A DNA stretch of 64,000 nt from Paraburkholderia sp. PREW-6R. Lineage in GTDB: Bacteria > Pseudomonadota > Gammaproteobacteria > Burkholderiales > Burkholderiaceae. The stretch is taken from contig NZ_CP155073.1 in the NCBI RefSeq assembly GCF_039621805.1, forward strand, positions 3,348,001 through 3,412,000, given 5' to 3'. Below, in pieces: positions 29,049 to 37,829 of this stretch. Below the pieces are notes generated by a model. The model did no database searches, was not told the origin of the DNA, and saw only the letters and a program-made list of their open reading frames with translations. Numbering within the stretch: position 1 is the first letter of the stretch; the number at the start of each line of letters is the position of its first letter. A program made the translations under genes and the position numbers.

Positions 29049-29067
29049 GACATGTTTAAAACGTGTC
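29049..29067. promoter_or_regulatory. 19-bp palindrome, candidate operator before the biosynthetic operon
   Basis: GACATGTTTAAAACGTGTC is a dyad with a single G-T mismatch around a central A. It lies 52 bases upstream of the ketoreductase start, in the short gap after the transposase-like frame. The form fits a dimeric repressor or activator site; no regulator gene of a classical type is visible nearby. Possible but unproven. Confidence 0.35.
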
Positions 29068-29118
29068 GATCCCTCCGCGTGCCGTTCGCGCGTGAATTAA
29101 AAATCTTTTCACAAAGCC

Positions 29119-29874
29119 ATGCATACCTTTTCCGAAACAGCACGTCCTGTCGCCCTTATTACCGGCGGCTCCAGGGGAATTGGCCAGGCCATCTGCGTTG
29201 CACTCGCCGCCGCCGGTTATAGCATCGCCTATTGCTATAACACCGAGCGCGCCGGGTCGCATGCGACCCACCAGATGCTGGAGGAAATGGGCGTGCCGGC
29301 GTTCGCCATGCAGTGCAACGTCAGCGACGCTGACGCGTGCGAACATTTCTTCAAATCGGCGCTCACCCATTTCGGCCGCGTTGACGCGCTCGTCAACAAC
29401 GCAGGCATCACGCGTGACGCTCCGCTGCTTGCCATGAGCAACGACGCCTGGTCCGCGGTGCTCGATACCAATCTCACCAGCGTCTTCAATCTGAGTCGGC
29501 TGGCCGCTTTTCATTTCATCAAGCGTAAAGCCGGGGCGATCGTCAATATTTCTTCGATTGCCGGTGTCTTCGGCAACGCGACGCAGACCAACTATTCCGC
29601 GGCGAAGGCCGGCATGATCGGCTTCACCCGGGCGCTTGCAAAAGAGATCGCTCCTTACGGCGTGCGCGTCAACGCGGTCGCACCGGGCTTTATCGAGTCG
29701 GACATGACCGCGGCGCTCAGCGAAAAGGCCGCGGCCGACGCAAACCGGCGCATTCCGCTCGGCCGTTTCGGCACCGCGCCGGAGGTCGCCGCAATGGTGC
29801 GCTTTCTCGTGTCGGACGAAGGTTCGTATATCACCGGCCAGGTGTTTCAGGTCGACGGCGGTCTCGTCATTTGA
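29119..29874 (+). CDS. 3-oxoacyl-ACP reductase (FabG-like SDR)
   Basis: A 251-residue short-chain dehydrogenase with the classical TGGSRGIG NADPH loop (residues 16-23), NNAG, an active-site serine in NISS, YSAAK with the catalytic Tyr and Lys, and the C-terminal GQVFQVDGG. It is the only ketoreductase in the cluster and should reduce each 3-oxoacyl-ACP made by the ketosynthases. It is the first biosynthetic gene; the first dehydratase starts 11 bases after its stop. FabG identity is inferred from context, as SDRs share motifs. Confidence 0.85.
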   Translation: MHTFSETARPVALITGGSRGIGQAICVALAAAGYSIAYCYNTERAGSHATHQMLEEMGVPAFAMQCNVSDADACEHFFKSALTHFGRVDALVNNAGITRDAPLLAMSNDAWSAVLDTNLTSVFNLSRLAAFHFIKRKAGAIVNISSIAGVFGNATQTNYSAAKAGMIGFTRALAKEIAPYGVRVNAVAPGFIESDMTAALSEKAAADANRRIPLGRFGTAPEVAAMVRFLVSDEGSYITGQVFQVDGGLVI

Positions 29875-29885
29875 GGGCCGCGCTC

Positions 29886-30311
29886 ATGCACAACCAAACC
29901 CGGACCGCTCGCGCCCGCTCCGTGCAGACCTTCAGCGCATGGTCTGTTGCCGCCGATTCGTCATGGCATTTCCACTGGACGTTTGGAGCCGACGACGCAG
30001 CGTTCGAAGGACATTTCCCGCAGCAGCCAGTGTTGCCGGGCGTGTTCCTGATCGAGATGGCCGAGCGAGCCGCACTGTTCGCGTTGGAGCGAAGCGGTGC
30101 GACTGGCGTGCGTATGACCCGCGTTGAACGTTTCCGGTTTGCAAAACCCGTTGCGCCAGGCGATCAGTGCGAGCTGACATTGCAGCTTCCCGACCTGGCT
30201 TTTTCCGCCAGTGGTCCATTACGCGTCGCGGCTGCATTCCACAGCGCCGGTGTTCCCGTCGCGAATGGCACGTTAGCGCTCGTCGCAGCAAGCAATCATG
30301 AACACCTTTGA
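29886..30311 (+). CDS. FabZ-like 3-hydroxyacyl-ACP dehydratase (hotdog)
   Basis: A 141-residue hotdog protein with the full dehydratase motif FEGHFPQQPVLPGVFLIEMAERA: the His and the Glu that form the active site of FabZ/FabA-type enzymes are both present. It should remove water from 3-hydroxyacyl-ACP. The ATG at 29886 has GAGGG nine bases upstream and follows the SDR closely; a TTG at 29871 is an alternative. Its 3' end overlaps the next hotdog gene by 14 bases, suggesting the two act together, as hotdog dehydratase pairs do in aryl-polyene clusters. Confidence 0.8.
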   Translation: MHNQTRTARARSVQTFSAWSVAADSSWHFHWTFGADDAAFEGHFPQQPVLPGVFLIEMAERAALFALERSGATGVRMTRVERFRFAKPVAPGDQCELTLQLPDLAFSASGPLRVAAAFHSAGVPVANGTLALVAASNHEHL

Positions 30312-30789
30312 TTCCCTCGACATCCTGCGCGTGATGCCGCAGCGTTATCCGATGCTGCTCGTGGATGGCGTCGAGATCGCGCCCGACTCAAATCGCTGTC
30401 TCGCGTTCAAGAACATCACGCTCAACGAACCATGCTACCGGCACATCGTGCCGTCGACGGAGCCCCAGACGCTTGCCTATCCGCTCGCATTGCTCGCGGA
30501 GTCATTCGGCCAGGGCGCCGGGCTGTTGCTCATGCAACGCGGCCTGCTCGACCCGACATGCCAGCGCTCAGTCGTCGTGTTTGGCGAGTTCGGCGAGATT
30601 GACATGGCAGGGCATGCGTACCCGGGCGACCGTCTGAGGCACGAGATCCAGATCGGCTTTGCGTCATCGAGGATGGCCACGCTCAGCGGTACGACGTGGG
30701 TCCACGATCGGCTGATCGCGAGCTATTGCGGTGTGAAAGTGTTCCGCATTACCAGCGCCAGTCTGACGCCGGAGAGTCGCGATGCATGA
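30298..30789 (+). CDS. divergent FabZ-like hotdog protein
   Basis: A 163-residue hotdog protein that starts like FabZ (MPQRYPMLLVDGVE) but has a changed active-site loop: RHIVPSTEPQTLAYPLALLAESFGQ in place of the usual HFPGxPxxPG pattern. A His and the Glu of AESFGQ remain, while the usual HRYP start is QRYP. It may be a second dehydratase with another chain-length or double-bond preference, or a non-catalytic partner of the preceding enzyme. The genes overlap at both ends (14 bases before, 8 after). Confidence 0.7.
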   Translation: MNTFDSLDILRVMPQRYPMLLVDGVEIAPDSNRCLAFKNITLNEPCYRHIVPSTEPQTLAYPLALLAESFGQGAGLLLMQRGLLDPTCQRSVVVFGEFGEIDMAGHAYPGDRLRHEIQIGFASSRMATLSGTTWVHDRLIASYCGVKVFRITSASLTPESRDA

Positions 30790-32008
30790 GACGGCCCTGC
30801 ACCGTGACCGCGCGGCACCGCTCGCAACGATTGTCGGCGTAAGCGCTGTCTCGCCGCTAGGCGAGAACGCCGCCCAGTTCTGGCAACGGCTGTTTGACTT
30901 GCCGGCCGACCCGACCCATAACGCGATTCACGGTCTGGCCGACGCGGACGACACGCCGCGCCACGCCTATCCCGTCGCCGATGCTCCGTTGCTTGCGTTC
31001 CGCAGCGAGGCGTCGCTCAGCCGTTTCGACCGGCTGGTTCTGACCGCCGTCGATCAAGCGCTGATCGATGCCGGATGGCACGGTGAAGTCGCCACGACGG
31101 CAACGCTCGGTCTTTTGCTGGGCACGGCCGCGGGTGACACGGATACAACCGAGCACCGTCGCTCGTCGGGCGGCTCCACCTGCTTCGCCGACGATCACGG
31201 CTATCGCATTCTCGACACGCTGACTGTTCACTCGCCGCATGCGTTCACCGGGCCGGTGATGTCCGTTTCGAATGCGTGCTCCGCAGGACTTTACGCGCTG
31301 ACACTGGCCGCCGAATGCATTGCGAACGGCATGGCGGACGCGATGTGCGTCGTCGGCGCGGACGTGCTGTCGCGTGTTACGCAGGCGGCTTTCCATCGCA
31401 TGACCGCCCTCGATCCCGAACGTTGCCGCCCATTCGACGCCGAACGCCAGGGCACGGTGTTCGGCGAAGGTGCGAGCGCGATGGTGCTGGTATCGCCCGC
31501 CCTCGCCAGGCGCTTTGCGCGCGCCTATTGCCACTTGCGTGCCTATGGGCTGAGCTGCGATGCACACCACCCTACGTCGCCCGGACCGGACGGCCGTGAC
31601 GTGCGCGCCGCCATCGAGCGCGCGCTCGATGCCGGTGCCGTCAGTGCAAAGCAGATCAGGATGATCTTGCCGCACGGCACCGGCACGCCCGCCAACGACC
31701 TGATCGAAGGACGGCTGCTCGCCGAGCTTTTTGACTGCTCGAGCGGCAACGTGGTCGTGCTGCCGGTGAAGGCTCACATCGGCCACAGTGCCGGCGCGTC
31801 CGGCTGCTTCGCGGCACTTGCTGCCGCGCTCGCAATGGCGTCCGGCAACGCGCCCGCTGTGCGTCATGTCCATGCGCCAGATCCGGCGATCCCGATTCGT
31901 TTTCCCGATAGCGTGCGGCGGCTGCATCCCACGGACCGCTTTGCGCTCGTCAATGCCTATGCGTTTGGCGGCAGCAATACATCGGTCATTTTCGAGGCGG
32001 CGCGATGA
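30782..32008 (+). CDS. beta-ketoacyl-ACP synthase 1 (KS alpha, intact)
   Basis: A 408-residue KAS I/II-type ketosynthase with a complete Cys-His-His triad: C166 in SNACSAG, H298 in HGTGT and H335 in KAHIGHSAG. It condenses acyl units with malonyl-ACP. Some segments are shorter or divergent compared with FabF, for example HSPHAF before the active site. It overlaps the next gene by ATGA; that gene is KS-like without the triad, so the two look like a KS/chain-length-factor pair. It is the first of three such pairs in the operon. Confidence 0.88.
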   Translation: MHETALHRDRAAPLATIVGVSAVSPLGENAAQFWQRLFDLPADPTHNAIHGLADADDTPRHAYPVADAPLLAFRSEASLSRFDRLVLTAVDQALIDAGWHGEVATTATLGLLLGTAAGDTDTTEHRRSSGGSTCFADDHGYRILDTLTVHSPHAFTGPVMSVSNACSAGLYALTLAAECIANGMADAMCVVGADVLSRVTQAAFHRMTALDPERCRPFDAERQGTVFGEGASAMVLVSPALARRFARAYCHLRAYGLSCDAHHPTSPGPDGRDVRAAIERALDAGAVSAKQIRMILPHGTGTPANDLIEGRLLAELFDCSSGNVVVLPVKAHIGHSAGASGCFAALAAALAMASGNAPAVRHVHAPDPAIPIRFPDSVRRLHPTDRFALVNAYAFGGSNTSVIFEAAR

Positions 32009-32964
32009 ACGCAGTCCATCTTGGCGCGGTTGCAGCGATCGTCCCAGGTGTCGTGTCCTGCTGGGACGGCGCCGGCCCGTGGACCGCGCCGCCGGCCGTC
32101 GCCCATCGCGAAGCGGCGATCGACGTGCAAAAGCATCTTGCAGGCGTCAGGCATCGCTACTTCAACGACACGTCCCGCTTTAGCGTGGCGGCCGCGCGAA
32201 GCTGTGTCGGTCAGCGCCCCCAACTTGCGTGGCACGCGCTCGACGGGACGCGCCGCGGCGTAGTCGTGGGAACGACGGTCGCCGATTACACCGTACGCGA
32301 CCGCCTCGACCGCGAGGTGATCGCGAACGGCGCCGCCTCGATCAATGCGGTCTTCGCACCGAATGTGTCCTCCAACATCGCCTCCGCGCATGTATCGATC
32401 GACCAGCAGGCGCGCGCGTTCACGACGACGTTGACCTCGCCCTTCCTGGCCGGTCTGGAGAGCCTCGCGGTCGGCGTGCTGAGCCTGCGAGCCAACCAAG
32501 CCGACAGCGTACTCGCCATTGCCGCCGAAGCAGCGCTGCCGCCCGGCGACAGCACCGTCATCACGCCCGGCGCGGTCTGCGTCTGTCTGCAGCGCCGCCC
32601 GAGCACGTCGGGCCGGGCCATCGTCGATATTCATGCCGGATACCACGCGGCCGGCGCGGAAAGCCGATTGCCTCACAGCGCGCTGAAATTCCTCGACGCT
32701 GCGCTGAACTCGCCCCGGGCTGCGCCCGGATTCGTCGTCATCCGCGATCGGTCGGCGCACGGAAAGCACACCGCCGACGCGTGGCTGCGCGAGGCGTCCT
32801 CCAACGGTCGGCACGCCACGGCAAACGAATCAGCGCTCGACGACGCAGGCGCCGTCGCGCCTTTGCTGGCTGCCATGCCGAGTTTCACCGGCGACAACCC
32901 TGTCGTGTTGCTCGCCATTTACCGCGGTCGCTATGTCGCGTTTTCCATAGCGCAATCAATCTGA
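32005..32964 (+). CDS. KS-like partner 1 (chain-length-factor-like, no catalytic Cys)
   Basis: A 319-residue thiolase-fold protein of the KS family, shorter than a full KS. The nucleophile region reads AFTTTLTSPFLAG (residues 138-150), with Thr or Ser where the active Cys belongs, and the HGTGT and GH(T/S)xG histidine motifs are missing. It follows KS 1 with an ATGA overlap. By analogy with the CLF subunits of type II polyketide synthases it probably shapes a heterodimer with KS 1 and sets chain length. A structural role without catalysis is inferred. Confidence 0.65.
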   Translation: MNAVHLGAVAAIVPGVVSCWDGAGPWTAPPAVAHREAAIDVQKHLAGVRHRYFNDTSRFSVAAARSCVGQRPQLAWHALDGTRRGVVVGTTVADYTVRDRLDREVIANGAASINAVFAPNVSSNIASAHVSIDQQARAFTTTLTSPFLAGLESLAVGVLSLRANQADSVLAIAAEAALPPGDSTVITPGAVCVCLQRRPSTSGRAIVDIHAGYHAAGAESRLPHSALKFLDAALNSPRAAPGFVVIRDRSAHGKHTADAWLREASSNGRHATANESALDDAGAVAPLLAAMPSFTGDNPVVLLAIYRGRYVAFSIAQSI

Positions 32965-32982
32965 AACGAAAAGGAGCAACTC

Positions 32983-33249
32983 ATGACCACCACCACACTC
33001 AATCGCGCAGACCGTCTGGAAAAGATCAAGGACGTGGTCTCGGAGATTCTTGAAATCGAACCATCGGAGATGAGTTCGACCAGCCTGTTCAAGGAGGACC
33101 ACGGCGCGGACTCGCTGCGCGCCATCGAGATTCTCGCAAGCCTGGAAAAGACCTTCGGCGTCGAGATCCCGCAGTCGGCACTCACCCGGATGGTGAACCT
33201 GGAAGGCGTCTATGGCGTCGTGCAGGAAGCCGCTCACTGGAAAGACTGA
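32983..33249 (+). CDS. acyl carrier protein of the biosynthetic cluster
   Basis: An 88-residue ACP with the phosphopantetheine site GADSLRAIE (serine at residue 44) and acidic helix II/III segments. AAAGGAG lies before the ATG. It is the only stand-alone ACP in the operon, so all three KS pairs, the KAS III and the malonyl transferase presumably use it. It differs clearly in sequence from the ACP at 3949-4188 (DSVGHM). No holo-ACP synthase is encoded nearby. Confidence 0.9.
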   Translation: MTTTTLNRADRLEKIKDVVSEILEIEPSEMSSTSLFKEDHGADSLRAIEILASLEKTFGVEIPQSALTRMVNLEGVYGVVQEAAHWKD

Positions 33250-33281
33250 GTCCCTTCCACAGGACGTTTAGGAGAACAGGC

Positions 33282-34496
33282 ATGCGGCGAGTTGTTATCA
33301 CGGGTATCGGTGCGGTCAGCAGCATCGGCATGGGTGTGAAGCCATTCACGGAGGCGCTGCGCAACGGCGTCTCGGGCGTATCGGAAATCCAGTCGTTCGA
33401 CACAACCGGGTTTGCCACCAGCAAGGGCTGCGAAGTGCACGGCTTCGACGCCGCTCAGTGGGTGCGCCATGTCCGGCCGTCGCTGCTCGGCCGCAGCGCG
33501 CAGTTCGCGGTCGCGGCGGCGCGCATGGCCGTCGAGGACGCGCGCATCGACCCTCGACAGCTATCGGAAACCCGTTGCGGTGTTTCGATCGGCACGACCG
33601 ACGGCGAATCGCAAGTCATCGACCGGCTGACGGAACAGGTCGTGCGCGGCGGTTATCCGTCGATCGATTTCGAGCTGGTTCGCCAGGTGCCGTCGCATCG
33701 CCTGTCCTTTTGCGTCGCGCAGGAACTCGCGCTGCGTGGCGGCGCGGTCACGATCCCAACCGCCTGCTCCGCAGGGAACTACGCGATCGGCTACGCGTAC
33801 GACAGCATCGTGCTCGGCGACACCGACTTCATGCTGTGCGGCGGCGCCGATTCGATCTGTCGCAAGACGTTTGCCGGCTTTTACCGGCTCGGCACGATCG
33901 CGCCGGAGGTCTGTCAGCCGTTCGACGCGCATCGTAAAGGCATTCTGACCGGCGAAGGCGCCGGCGTGCTGCTGCTCGAGTCGCTCGACAGCGCGCGTGC
34001 CCGAGGCGCGTTCATTTATGCCGAAGTGCTCGGCTACGGCGTGAACTGCGACGCGGACCACATGGTTGCGCCCAACCGCGCCAGCATTGCGCGATGCATG
34101 CAGATCGCGCACCGCAATGCGGGCGTCAATCCACAGGACATCGACTACATCTGCGCACACGGCACCGGCACGGTGGCCAACGACGTGACGGAAGCGGGTG
34201 CGATCCACGAGGTGTTCGGGCAGACGCTGCCGCCTGTTTCGTCGATCAAATCAATGATCGGCCACACGATGGGCGCGGCCAGCGCGCTCGCCAGCATCGC
34301 CTGTGCGGTTGCCATTCGCGAGGGCTTTATTCCGCCCACCATCAACCACCAGCAAACCGATCCGGATTGCGACGTCGACTGCGTGCCGAACCATTCTCGC
34401 GCGGCACATCTGCGTGTCGTGCAGAACAACGGTTTCGCATTTGGCGGCAACAACGCCATCACCCTCTACTCACGCTACGACGGGAGCACGCAATGA
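33282..34496 (+). CDS. beta-ketoacyl-ACP synthase 2 (KS alpha, intact)
   Basis: A 404-residue KAS II-like enzyme beginning RRVVITGIGAVSSIG, with C162 in TACSAGNYAIG, H293 in HGTGT and H328 in MIGHTMGAA. It is the most FabF-like of the three ketosynthases in the operon, and the final NNGFAFGGNNA motif is intact. It overlaps the next, catalytically incomplete KS-like gene by ATGA, forming the second pair. An AGGAGAACAGGC ribosome site precedes the ATG. Confidence 0.9.
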   Translation: MRRVVITGIGAVSSIGMGVKPFTEALRNGVSGVSEIQSFDTTGFATSKGCEVHGFDAAQWVRHVRPSLLGRSAQFAVAAARMAVEDARIDPRQLSETRCGVSIGTTDGESQVIDRLTEQVVRGGYPSIDFELVRQVPSHRLSFCVAQELALRGGAVTIPTACSAGNYAIGYAYDSIVLGDTDFMLCGGADSICRKTFAGFYRLGTIAPEVCQPFDAHRKGILTGEGAGVLLLESLDSARARGAFIYAEVLGYGVNCDADHMVAPNRASIARCMQIAHRNAGVNPQDIDYICAHGTGTVANDVTEAGAIHEVFGQTLPPVSSIKSMIGHTMGAASALASIACAVAIREGFIPPTINHQQTDPDCDVDCVPNHSRAAHLRVVQNNGFAFGGNNAITLYSRYDGSTQ

Positions 34497-35614
34497 CGAA
34501 CCGCCCAGGAATCCAGATTGCCAGCTGGGAAGCGTTGTCTCCCGTCGGCATGGGCTCACGCACCTTCCACACGGCGGCGCAGGCCCCGATGGCTCCCGCA
34601 ACGTTGCCGGCCGACCTCGCGCAGGCCGATTTTCCGACGGACGTCCGCTATCGCCCGACACATTTCGACGCAGCGGCCATCCTGGGCACTAAAGGCATCC
34701 GCACGATGGACCGGACCACGGCGCTCACGCTGGCCACGTCGACGCTTCTCTACGAACGGATGGGGCGCGCCGAAGGTGTGCCGCTCGACCGTACCGGCTT
34801 CGTCGTCGGCACCAGCACGGGCAGCATTCGCAGTACGAGCGATTTCACGCGCGAGTCGCTGGTTCAGCCTCGACCGTTTCTGGTCAACCCGGCGCACTTT
34901 CCGAACACCGTGATGAATTGCGCGGCCGGGCAGTGCGGCATTCGCTTTAACGCCCGGTCGGTCAACGCCACGATCTCGGGCGGCCGCCTTTCCGGGCTCC
35001 TTGCATTCCGATACGCGTCGCAGATGCTGCGGCGCGGCTACGTCGACCTGCTGATCACCGGCAGCGTCGAAGAACTTTGCCCGCAAAGCGCATGGGCGCA
35101 CCGGCAGTTGATCGCCCATGACTGCCGGCATGACGTACCGCTCGGCGAGGGGTGCAGCATGTTCGCGCTGGCCCGCCCGGATGTCGCGCGAACGCTCGCT
35201 CGCGGGCCAGTCTCCGACATTCTCGCGCTTCAGTACGGCCGCTATTTCGACCCGCTCGGCGAACGCCCCGCGGCAGCTGATGGCTTGCAGGCCTGCATTG
35301 CCGATGCGCTCGCGCAGGCCGGCCTCGAAGCCGGACAGATCGACCGCTGTGTGCTGTGCGGCGGCCCGGACGTCGACAACGGTGACCTCGAGATGCAGGC
35401 CATCACGCGGGTGTTCGGCCACCAGGTCGCGATCGACGGCGCGAATCTGGTCGAGCAGTTCGGCGACACCTACAGCGCCACTTCCTCGCTCGCGCTCGGA
35501 TGGTTGCTTGGACAGCTGGAAGCCGGCGCCGGTCGCACGCAGAAATACGGTCTCGTCATTGCCTCCAGCGAAGACGGACACGCCGGCTGTCTGATCGTCC
35601 GCACGACTATTTAA
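34493..35614 (+). CDS. KS-like partner 2 (no catalytic Cys or HGTGT)
   Basis: A 373-residue KS-family protein. The nucleophile stretch is NATISGGRLSGLL, without cysteine, and HGTGT is replaced by CGGPDVDNG; the GHT region is also changed (EQFGDTYSATSS). The overall fold pattern (GFVVGTSTG, LLITGSVEEL, LGEGCSMF) is retained. It is translationally coupled to KS 2. The likely role is a chain-length-factor-like subunit. The start was chosen at the ATG at 34493 because of the stop/start overlap; the longer open frame is an overlap with KS 2. Confidence 0.7.
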   Translation: MTNRPGIQIASWEALSPVGMGSRTFHTAAQAPMAPATLPADLAQADFPTDVRYRPTHFDAAAILGTKGIRTMDRTTALTLATSTLLYERMGRAEGVPLDRTGFVVGTSTGSIRSTSDFTRESLVQPRPFLVNPAHFPNTVMNCAAGQCGIRFNARSVNATISGGRLSGLLAFRYASQMLRRGYVDLLITGSVEELCPQSAWAHRQLIAHDCRHDVPLGEGCSMFALARPDVARTLARGPVSDILALQYGRYFDPLGERPAAADGLQACIADALAQAGLEAGQIDRCVLCGGPDVDNGDLEMQAITRVFGHQVAIDGANLVEQFGDTYSATSSLALGWLLGQLEAGAGRTQKYGLVIASSEDGHAGCLIVRTTI

Positions 35615-35628
35615 TGAAGGATTCCTGC

Positions 35629-36771
35629 ATGAAACTCCTGATTACCGGGTCCGCCATGGTGACCTGCGTCGGGGCGGACAAAGCCAGCAGCTTTGCGTCG
35701 CTCTGCGAAGGACACTCGGGCCGCAAACCTCTGCAGTTCTTCCCGGCGGAGCACTTCAACGCCCAATACGCTTACGAGATCGCCAATGGCCCCGATCGGA
35801 CGCTGCGTGCCAGCGAACTGCTCGCGAGGGCCGTGGCCGATGCTATTGCGGATGCCGGTCTGACGCCCGATCCCGAACGCTGCGCGGTACTGGTCGGCAC
35901 GGGCTTGCGCGAACTGCGCTCGCTGGAGTTGTCATGGACCGAAGGTCAGCGTATGACGCTCGACCAGCTGCATTTCGAAAACGCGCTGAACGATGCGCTC
36001 GGCACCGCTTTGCCCGTCATCACCGTTTGCAATGCATGCGCCGCGTCCAGTTTCACGTTGGCGCTGGCAGAGGATTTCATTCGCGACAACGCGTACGACT
36101 GTGTGATCGTCGCGGGCTGCGACACGATCACCGAAAGCATGTTCGGCCTGCTCGACCGTGTCAATCCGCTGCACCCGGATGAAGTCCGGCCGTTTGACCG
36201 GGACCGCAAAGGCGTGCTGATGGGAGACGGCGCCGCCGCCGTGGTGCTGGAAACCGCCGCCCACGCGGCCGCGCGCGGCAAGCGGGCGCTGGCGCTGCTC
36301 GCCGGCGTCGGCACCAGTTGCGACGCCAATCACGAAACGGCGCCCGACGCCGACGGCATAAGCCGCGCGGTGGGCGATGCCTACAGTCGCGCCGGCGTCA
36401 CGGCCGCCGATGTCGATTTCATCATGGCGCACGGCACGGGCACCTCGCTCAACGACAGGACCGAAGCCATTGCGCTGCGCGCCGCGATGGGCGACGCGCC
36501 GCTGCGCGCCGCACCGCTTTCCGCCATCAAGTCGATGACTGGCCACACCTCCGGCGCGTCCGGGCTGATCGGCGTGGTCACGGCGATCGAATCGCTGCGC
36601 GCTGGCCGCGTTCCGCCCACAGCACGGTTTGCCCATCCGATGGAAGAAGCCGCCGATCTGGACATCGTCCACGGCGAAGCGCGACGCCTGCCTGAAGCGC
36701 GCGTCGCACAAGTGGACGCATTCGGCTTTGGCGGAGTGAATGCGGTTGCAATCGTGGAGAAAGTCGAATGA
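35629..36771 (+). CDS. beta-ketoacyl-ACP synthase 3 (KS alpha, intact)
   Basis: A 380-residue ketosynthase with the complete triad: C137 in CNACAAS, H268 in AHGTGTS and H306 in MTGHTSGASG. The N-terminus is short (MKLLITGSAMVTCVG). An AAGGA site eight bases before the ATG at 35629 favours it over the ATG at 35614. It overlaps the following KS-like gene by four bases, making the third KS/partner pair. The three KS enzymes are quite different from each other, suggesting distinct condensation steps rather than recent copies. Confidence 0.88.
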   Translation: MKLLITGSAMVTCVGADKASSFASLCEGHSGRKPLQFFPAEHFNAQYAYEIANGPDRTLRASELLARAVADAIADAGLTPDPERCAVLVGTGLRELRSLELSWTEGQRMTLDQLHFENALNDALGTALPVITVCNACAASSFTLALAEDFIRDNAYDCVIVAGCDTITESMFGLLDRVNPLHPDEVRPFDRDRKGVLMGDGAAAVVLETAAHAAARGKRALALLAGVGTSCDANHETAPDADGISRAVGDAYSRAGVTAADVDFIMAHGTGTSLNDRTEAIALRAAMGDAPLRAAPLSAIKSMTGHTSGASGLIGVVTAIESLRAGRVPPTARFAHPMEEAADLDIVHGEARRLPEARVAQVDAFGFGGVNAVAIVEKVE

Positions 36772-37829
36772 GTCATTCAACGCGTATCGAGGTCGCCGTG
36801 ACGGGCTACGGGTGGGAGCTTCCTGCATTGGGGCATCCCGTCAATCTGGCGCGTGCCCTCGCCGGACCGCCTGCGGCCGCTGCGACGTTCGCTCCCGAAG
36901 CGAAACTCGGCAAGAAGGGATTGCGTTACAAGGAACGCGCCACGCTCATGTCGCTATGCGCCGCTAAAACGGCGTTACAGGACGCGGGCTGGCTCGACGC
37001 GGATACCGTCCGGCTCGACGATACGCAGTTCGGTGTCGTGGTGGCGTCGAATACCGGCAATCTCGGGACTGTCTGCGCGGCCGCGGAGACCATCCGCCTG
37101 GCTCACGTCGATGCGACCTCGCCAATGGATCTCCCCAATGCGTCGAGCAACATCGTGGCGGCCACGGTTGCCATCCGTTTCGGCCTGAAGGCGCTCAACC
37201 TGCTGGTCTGCTCCGGTTCGTCCGCTTCGCTCGACGCGCTGATTCTCGCTGCGAATGCAATCCGCAATGGGCGGGCGCGGCGCATGGTGGTGGTCGCCAC
37301 GGAAACGGATGGGTTGCCGCTACAGAGTCTTCTCAGCCAGACGGACGGCGCGCATGTCGCTCATAAGCCGGTTCCGGTTCTGGAGGGCAGCTTTGCCGTG
37401 GTGCTGGAAGCCGCCTTTGACGCCAGGCAAAGGGCGTCCACAATCTACGGCGTACTCAGCGACTACGCGTACGCACATGCCGGCACGGCGCCGGCTTGCC
37501 GGCTGCGTGCGCTGCTCGCTTCGCATGCAGGCAAACGTCTGTACACGCCGCCTGTCAGCGCCGGGGATCTGCTCGCCCATCGCGCATTCGACGGCGCGGC
37601 CGCGCCGTGCGATCTCGGCCCGACCGCCGCGCGGGCATATGGCAGTGCCGCGCTGCTGCAACTTGTTCACTACTGTGAATCTCGCCAGTCCGACGTGTCG
37701 TCCGATGCGACGGGCGACGGCGCAGTGCTGGTCGCGGGCGGCATGTGGGGCGACCGCCGGCTTGGCGCGCTCGCCGTGCAAGCGCGCCCGGCCATGTCGG
37801 CGAGCGAATCAGGGGCGGTGCATCCGTGA
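36768..37829 (+). CDS. KS-like partner 3 (no catalytic triad)
   Basis: A 353-residue thiolase-fold protein of the KS family. The pattern is kept (FGVVVASNTGNLG, LPNASSNIVAATVA, LLVCSGSSASLDAL), but the residue aligned with the catalytic Cys is probably a serine, and no HGTGT or GHTxG motif follows. It overlaps KS 3 at its start and the hydrolase gene (GTGA) at its end. It is probably the structural/chain-length partner of KS 3. A weak catalytic role (for example malonyl decarboxylation) cannot be excluded. Confidence 0.65.
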   Translation: MSHSTRIEVAVTGYGWELPALGHPVNLARALAGPPAAAATFAPEAKLGKKGLRYKERATLMSLCAAKTALQDAGWLDADTVRLDDTQFGVVVASNTGNLGTVCAAAETIRLAHVDATSPMDLPNASSNIVAATVAIRFGLKALNLLVCSGSSASLDALILAANAIRNGRARRMVVVATETDGLPLQSLLSQTDGAHVAHKPVPVLEGSFAVVLEAAFDARQRASTIYGVLSDYAYAHAGTAPACRLRALLASHAGKRLYTPPVSAGDLLAHRAFDGAAAPCDLGPTAARAYGSAALLQLVHYCESRQSDVSSDATGDGAVLVAGGMWGDRRLGALAVQARPAMSASESGAVHP

